A DNA stretch of 64,000 nucleotides, from the NCBI GenBank assembly GCA_026724425.1, contig JAIUCV010001271.1, positions 1-64,000 of the forward strand, in the 5' to 3' direction. The notes under the pieces were generated by a model. That model worked only from the letters and a program-made list of their open reading frames with translations. It did no database searches and had not been told where the DNA came from. The translations under genes were made by a program, and so were the position numbers. This DNA comes from Erythrophleum ivorense (Eukaryota > Streptophyta > Magnoliopsida > Fabales > Fabaceae). Positions 59,196-64,000 of this stretch are shown piece after piece. Position 1 is the first letter of the stretch. The number at the start of each line of letters is the position of its first letter.

Positions 59196-60901
59196 CTCCC
59201 TTCCTCAGTCTCACACACAAAGGTGTGGGATTTGTTTCTCTTGGCCTAAACACAATATATGGAAGCCAATTAAGTTCTTGAAGTCATTTCTAAGGCCATA
59301 CATCTTCTTGGAACTCTAACTTTGTCCTATGGTTCATTTATGGTTCCTAAATACACCTAATGAAGCAACATCCATCAATTGAGTTCTAGGCTCAATTTTT
59401 TCCTTTCATTTATGATTCTTGACTCCTTTTAAGCCTCTTAGAGGTATCGCATAATTAAAACAAATAGCCTAACTGCATGTTGCTTCCTTAGGTTATATTA
59501 TGGAACCTATGACACCAATTCATTCTCTAGGCCTCTTAAATTTTTTCCAAGGTTTCCTTTCATCTTCACTCATCATATATGACTCAAAAATGGGTTTAGA
59601 AAAATTTAAAACTTTCCCTAGATGTCCCAACTACACTGGGCTAAAATTATGCTCCTTAAGGCTACCCTTGGAGTTGTCTTTATTTTCTTGATAGATGCAT
59701 ATGGGGAGCCTTCTAGGGATCCTAAGAGCTCATTCAAACATTCATTTAGGCTTAAAAATTATTGTATCAAATCATATTTTTCAAGGGACACTTGAAACCC
59801 TAACTTTGCTATCTTAATTTTTCATAGTTATTTGTTGATTCTCTTTCCATATTCTTATTCTCCACACTCCATTCCCTAAGGTTCACCCTTAATTCTGCCT
59901 AAATTCCATGTCTTCTTGAATCTACAAATATGGGATGAACCAAGGATAAGAAGGGGACAAGAGGTGGCTACCATGGAATGAATATTTACCTTGTTTCATT
60001 GGTTTTTCTTGCCTGTTTCTCACTTTCCTTGGCCTCCTCTCTTCAAATGAGAATTTTTCCCTTTATTCTACCCTCAAAACAGATCCACAAACTTTAATGA
60101 AACCATAGGAAAGAAGGGGAAATGAAGGAGAATAAGTTTGCTAAAGAAAAGCATGAAAAAAGCCAAGAAAATCCATGCCTCTTCCTTGTTTTTCTCCTTC
60201 CTTTCTCCTCCTTCTTGTGTGCCTCACCTTTAGGGTTCTTTATATAATTTAGGCTAGAAATAAATGTGGCTAAATGAAGAAGGAGATGGGGCGACTGATA
60301 TATCTAGGTGGGTTTAAGAAATACTTTTCAAAAATTTCAATTTTGCCCCTTCATCTTGGCATTTTTGTTTTTAATTCATTTTAGCTCCTTTTTGAGAACC
60401 ATCTTTTCCATTATAAAATTTAGGTTCCAAATTTAATAAAATACTTTTGGAATCGCACAAATCGGAGCTAAAATCTTCCTGAACGAATCTTTCAAAGTTT
60501 AGGTCAATTGACGTTAGAAAACGTCCACCGGAGGGGTTTTAACTATCTCGGGGCTTCCTATAGTTTTCAAGGCCTTTGAGAACCCCGAAGAACTCAACAT
60601 TTTCATTTAAAATGTCCTCCTATGAGAATTCTAAAATCTATTCAAAATTACAAAAATGTCATTACATTTTGTCAACATTTCATTACAATTTGTTTCTTCA
60701 TTCTAGGTTTGTTTTTCTTTCCATCTGAGCCTGGGATTCTCATTTTTAGGAGTCTAGAATGCTACATAAATTTTTTTAGGACCTCAAATCACTCTATCTG
60801 AGGGACTTCCTTTTGTATCTGGTGAATTTCGTGCATTTATGGAGAACCCATATGTTATGTTTCTCGTGTTTTCTCTCGTTTTTAGAGAACCAAATATTAC
60901 A

Positions 60902-60921
60902 TTTCTCCCCCCTTAAAAAAA
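60902..60921 (-). other. Polypurine tract of the A5 element
   Basis: On minus, TTTAAGGGGGGAGAAA directly precedes the LTR start TGTAATATT. Before it comes a Pol C-terminal end like that of B (ttttgagaataaattttttt). This fixes the orientation of the whole A family. Confidence 0.8.
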
Positions 60922-63104
60922 ATTTATTCTCAAAATTTGGGGTACACTTTCCTCTTACTCTTTTATATTTTGGCTAACTGCTCCTTTCTTTCCCTTCTCC
61001 TAGCTCTATATGCTTCTCTCAGCGATTTCACTCTTTTGAGTTTCTCTCGGCCAAAAAATTTTCATTGCTAGCTCTTAATAAGGGCTCTATTATTATAGAG
61101 TACTAGCTAGTTCTTCTCATAAGGGAATTCTAACTCTGAAGGTTTATCTTGGGAGAGCTTACTAATTACATCTAATTAGTCTTAACCCATTTGTAGGGGT
61201 TAACATTTTTCTCAGTGGACTCATTTACATATCTCGAGAGGTAATTATTTAATATCAAATCTCCCGTATCCTCTCCCAATGGCTTCTCATAAGGTATCAT
61301 CATCTTTCTCTGATCATTATAGTCATTTGAGATTTCTGTCTGTCTACTTACTTATTTAAAGTATGTTATCCACTGTTTATCTCTGTGCTCTTTCTTACTA
61401 GCTCATCCCATAATTACAATTCACATTCCTTTCTATCATAGGCCTTACGTTTAATTATCACTGGGATTACAGCTCATTTGAGGAGTTTTCACTTTTAATA
61501 ATCTCAGTTTCTCTGTTTACTAACATATTCGCTTTTGTAGGCCGAGACTTTTTCTTACTCTTTTTGCTCACTTATGAGTGGGCATTTTACAGTCCCTCAT
61601 CTTAACATAGGTAGGCCTAACTTATATTTCTCATATTAGCATCGAAGAGCAACTACCACTAACAAATGTTGAATTATGGTAGGATGCTAACTATACTCAC
61701 AGTCTTGATCACTGGAGACATACTATACCATTTACCTCATTTAAAACTACACCTAACCCTTTTCTAAATATATAGTCTAGCATATAGGGATCTCTCTATC
61801 CCTCGGTCAGGGCTAATACCTGCTGTGTAGTGGTTCATCTAGCTTTAGCTTTGGAAAGCTACTTTCTTGCTTTTCTCATCCCATACACTATGCTCATCTC
61901 TCAAGTGATCTAGTCAATAGTCTTATTGTCTAAGTAAAGCCTTCATATCTCTATGGCAATGATCTACTAGACTTAGGATATCTCTAGTCTCTTAGACAAA
62001 AGCTAACTAAAACTATACTGGTCTCTGAGACTAATTACTCTGTAAAACCTATCTCAAGCTATCATCTCACTAAAAAACTATCATGCTATAACTGGGGGCT
62101 TTCTGTAGCTTTGTGGGATCTACTGCAACTCTTAGGTCTACTGTGACCTCTCAAAGCCTGCTAGGGTCTATTGCAACCCATTGTGCTATGCCAGGATCTA
62201 TTGCGATCCATCTCTAGGAGACGTCAAAGCCTTAGATCACTGTATCTAACAGTAAATCACATGCTCACTAAGTCCGGTAACCATTACTCATAATAAATTA
62301 GGCTAAACTTATAAGTACATCATGCTCTTTGTGCAAAGTGGGTTCCATGTCATCTGATTCTTTATGATCCTATCATATTGATACTTAGGAGCATTTTAAT
62401 TTTTATTCATGACTTCTTATGGGATCCTCAAGTTCCTACTTCAGCCCCTTTTTACTTGGGCTTCTTTCCTTACTTTTACTGACTTATCTTGTTTCATTTA
62501 TACTTGTTCTATCTTTCCTCTTATATCCTGCAATTTCTAACTAAGCCTGCATTCTACTTTTGAGTGCCTTGGCACTAGGGCATCTCACACACTGAGCATG
62601 GCTAACATCTCTAGTAGGAGAGAGGCTATATACTAGTCTCTTCTTATTTCATTTAATTATATTATAAGGTATTTAGGCTATGCATACTGAACTATGCTAT
62701 CTGAATCTGAATATTCTTTACTATTAGCATGTTCTTTTCTATATTATTATTCTTTACTAGGTATTCCTTTTATGCATGCTTTTCTTACTATTTTAATATT
62801 CCTGGAATCCCTTACCTCTCTTTTCTGACTCATCCGTTATTTAACTAGCTAGAATACCTTTTGATTATCAGGACACTTTGGTGATTGATGCCATCATTTG
62901 CTACGTACTTAAGTCACATTACTACTGGGTTGGCCAGACCTAATATCATGTAACCATTATTGCAAGCAAACCATAACATCAAACACTAATACACAACCGT
63001 CTCATGACTGAGTTCAAAGCCACTATTGCCTGTACATTACAAATTTTCCAATAATCTACAGTATTCCTCTCTTACTTTTTTTTATTTGCCCCATTCTCGT
63101 GGGA
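60922..63104 (-). mobile_element. Decayed internal region of the A5 element
   Basis: Expected to be pol read on minus, but only traces remain. The piece 'gggatctactgcaact' and its repeats (62115-62208) resemble the B RT region coding VTVDPHKVK (36580-36600), which in B lies about 2.2 kb from the PPT and here only 1.2 kb. No ORF of note. It could instead be a non-coding filler of a non-autonomous element. Confidence 0.45.
62115..62208. repeat. Short tandem dyads (GGATCTAYTGYRATCC type)
   Basis: Four related dyads: gggatctactgcaact (62115), aggtctactgtgacct (62134), agggtctattgcaacc (62163) and aggatctattgcgatcc (62192). The last three are 29 bp apart. Each has 4-5 bp arms around a 6-7 bp centre. 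Confidence 0.6.
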
Positions 63105-64000
63105 TGTAACATCTGGTTCTCTGAAAATGAGAGAAAATGTGAGAAACGTAATGTATGGTTTCTCTGTAAACGAATAAAACTTACCGAATACAAAAAGAAG
63201 TCCCTCAAAATGATGTAGTTAAGGTCTAAAAAAATTTGGAAAATATTATAGACTCCTAAAAAATGAGAATCCTAGCCTCAGACGGAAAGAAAGACAAAGC
63301 TAGAATGAAGAAACAAATTTTGACGGAAATCTTACGAAACGTAAAGCATTTTCGTAATTTTGAGAAAATTTTGGAATTCGCATAGGAGGGATTTTTAAAT
63401 GAAAATTTTGAGTTCCCTAGGATTCTCAGAGGCCCTGAAAACCATAGGAAGGCCTGGGATAGCTAAAGCCCCTCTGGTGGACGTTTTGCAACGTCAGTGT
63501 ACTTGAATTTTGACGGATTCGTTCGGAAAGGTTTTAGCTCTGATTTGATTGATTCCAAAGATATTTTACTAAATTGAGAACCTAAATTTTATAATAGAAA
63601 AGAAGGTTCTCAAAAAGGAGCTAAAACGAAGTAGAAACAAAAATGCCAAAAACAAAGGGCAAAACAAGAATTTTTGAAAAGTTTTTTTTCCTCCTTTATA
63701 TATATAAGTGGTGCCCTTCTTCCCCCTTCATTTTGGTTGACCAAGCTCTGCCCAAAAACCAGAGAAAACCCTAGGGGATGAGGTGCACAAGAGGAGGAAG
63801 AAAAGGAGGAGAAATTCAAGCAAAAGGTAAATAAATTTAGTAGTTTTTCATGCTTTCTTCCTTCCAAACCTCTTCTCCTCCATTCTCTTTTGTTTCCTAT
63901 GATTATAATGAAGTTTATAAATCTGTTTTAAGAGACATATTGAGGAAAAAATTTGGATTTGAAGAGAGGAGCTCAAAGAACACAAGATTCAAGTAAGAAA
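63105..64000 (+). mobile_element. A6: 5' part of an A-family LTR, cut by the window end
   Basis: Starts TGTAACATCTGGTTCTC, then 'gacggattcgttcgg' (63511-63525), a TATA-like tttatatatataagtgg (63695-63711) and the GA-rich leader. It is opposite in orientation to A5, so it is not the other LTR of the A5 element unless a rearrangement occurred. Confidence 0.75.

Larger units (their letters stand above)
54503..60901 (-). mobile_element. A5: A-family 3' LTR, interrupted by D4
   Basis: On minus it begins TGTAATATTTGGTTCTC (60901), ends …TAATGTTACA (54503), and is preceded by a polypurine tract, so it is a 3' LTR of a minus-strand element and not a solo LTR. Without D4 and its extra pentamer it is about 3.5 kb. 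It holds the 31-bp repeats (about 55920-56090), the hairpin (gagattcaaagaatccc, about 55758-55774), three 180-bp modules and the 'gaatcgcacaaatcggagc' block (60450-60470). Confidence 0.78.

Overview
This window looks like nuclear DNA of a seed plant, most likely a eudicot with a repeat-rich genome. It is AT-rich, no long open reading frame is intact, and almost every stretch can be assigned to LTR retrotransposons nested inside one another. I see no intact protein-coding host gene, no tRNA or rRNA gene and no CRISPR array. The only host-gene sequence I recognise is a broken, intron-containing piece of an NSF (N-ethylmaleimide-sensitive factor) AAA-ATPase gene on the minus strand near 21.2-22.1 kb. 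Species cannot be named from the sequence alone. Family letters below (A, B, C, D, H, J, K, L) are labels made for this window only.

Layout: 1-2475 is the 3' part of an A-family LTR inside a C-family LTR (C1, minus). 4.17-14.4 kb is a C-family LTR (C2, plus) interrupted by a chimeric A-family solo LTR (A2, 6239-12898, end duplicated to 13444), itself interrupted by a D solo LTR (D1, 8570-11326). 14.4-17.9 kb holds C-family fragments and a dead Ty1-copia gag (L). 17928-20927 is D2 (minus). The NSF fragment follows. 22.4-31.49 kb is C4 (minus), interrupted by A3 (23842-29646), which is interrupted by a different solo LTR, J (26341-28712). 31493-42089 is a full-length but dead Ty3-gypsy chromovirus, B (minus), with both LTRs, PBS, PPT, gag, protease, RT, RNase H, integrase and a chromodomain-like tail. 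Directly next to it is A4 (42095-45778, minus solo LTR). 45.8-49.1 kb is a copia element, K, whose gag is split by an LTR (A7). 49.1-54.1 kb is a truncated gypsy element, H (minus), with D3 inside its LTR. 54.1-64 kb is a C fragment, then A5 (minus 3' LTR with D4 inside), a decayed internal region, and the start of A6 (plus).

Most insertions have TG...CA ends, and eight have matching or near-matching 5-bp target-site duplications (TSDs), so relative order can be read directly: C and K are hosts, A, B and H came later, and D and J are the youngest layer.

The most unusual signal is not a gene. The D LTRs (all four copies) and the B LTRs (both copies) carry arrays of palindromic octamers of the form GC-YRYR-GC, set at a fixed 21-22 bp (two turns of the helix). 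The octamers differ between families (GCCRYGGC in D, GCTATAGC in B) but the spacing is the same, and in D octamer pairs recur about every 72 bp. H carries a looser array of longer palindromes. This looks like a phased protein-binding array shared by separate retrotransposon families; its function is unknown.
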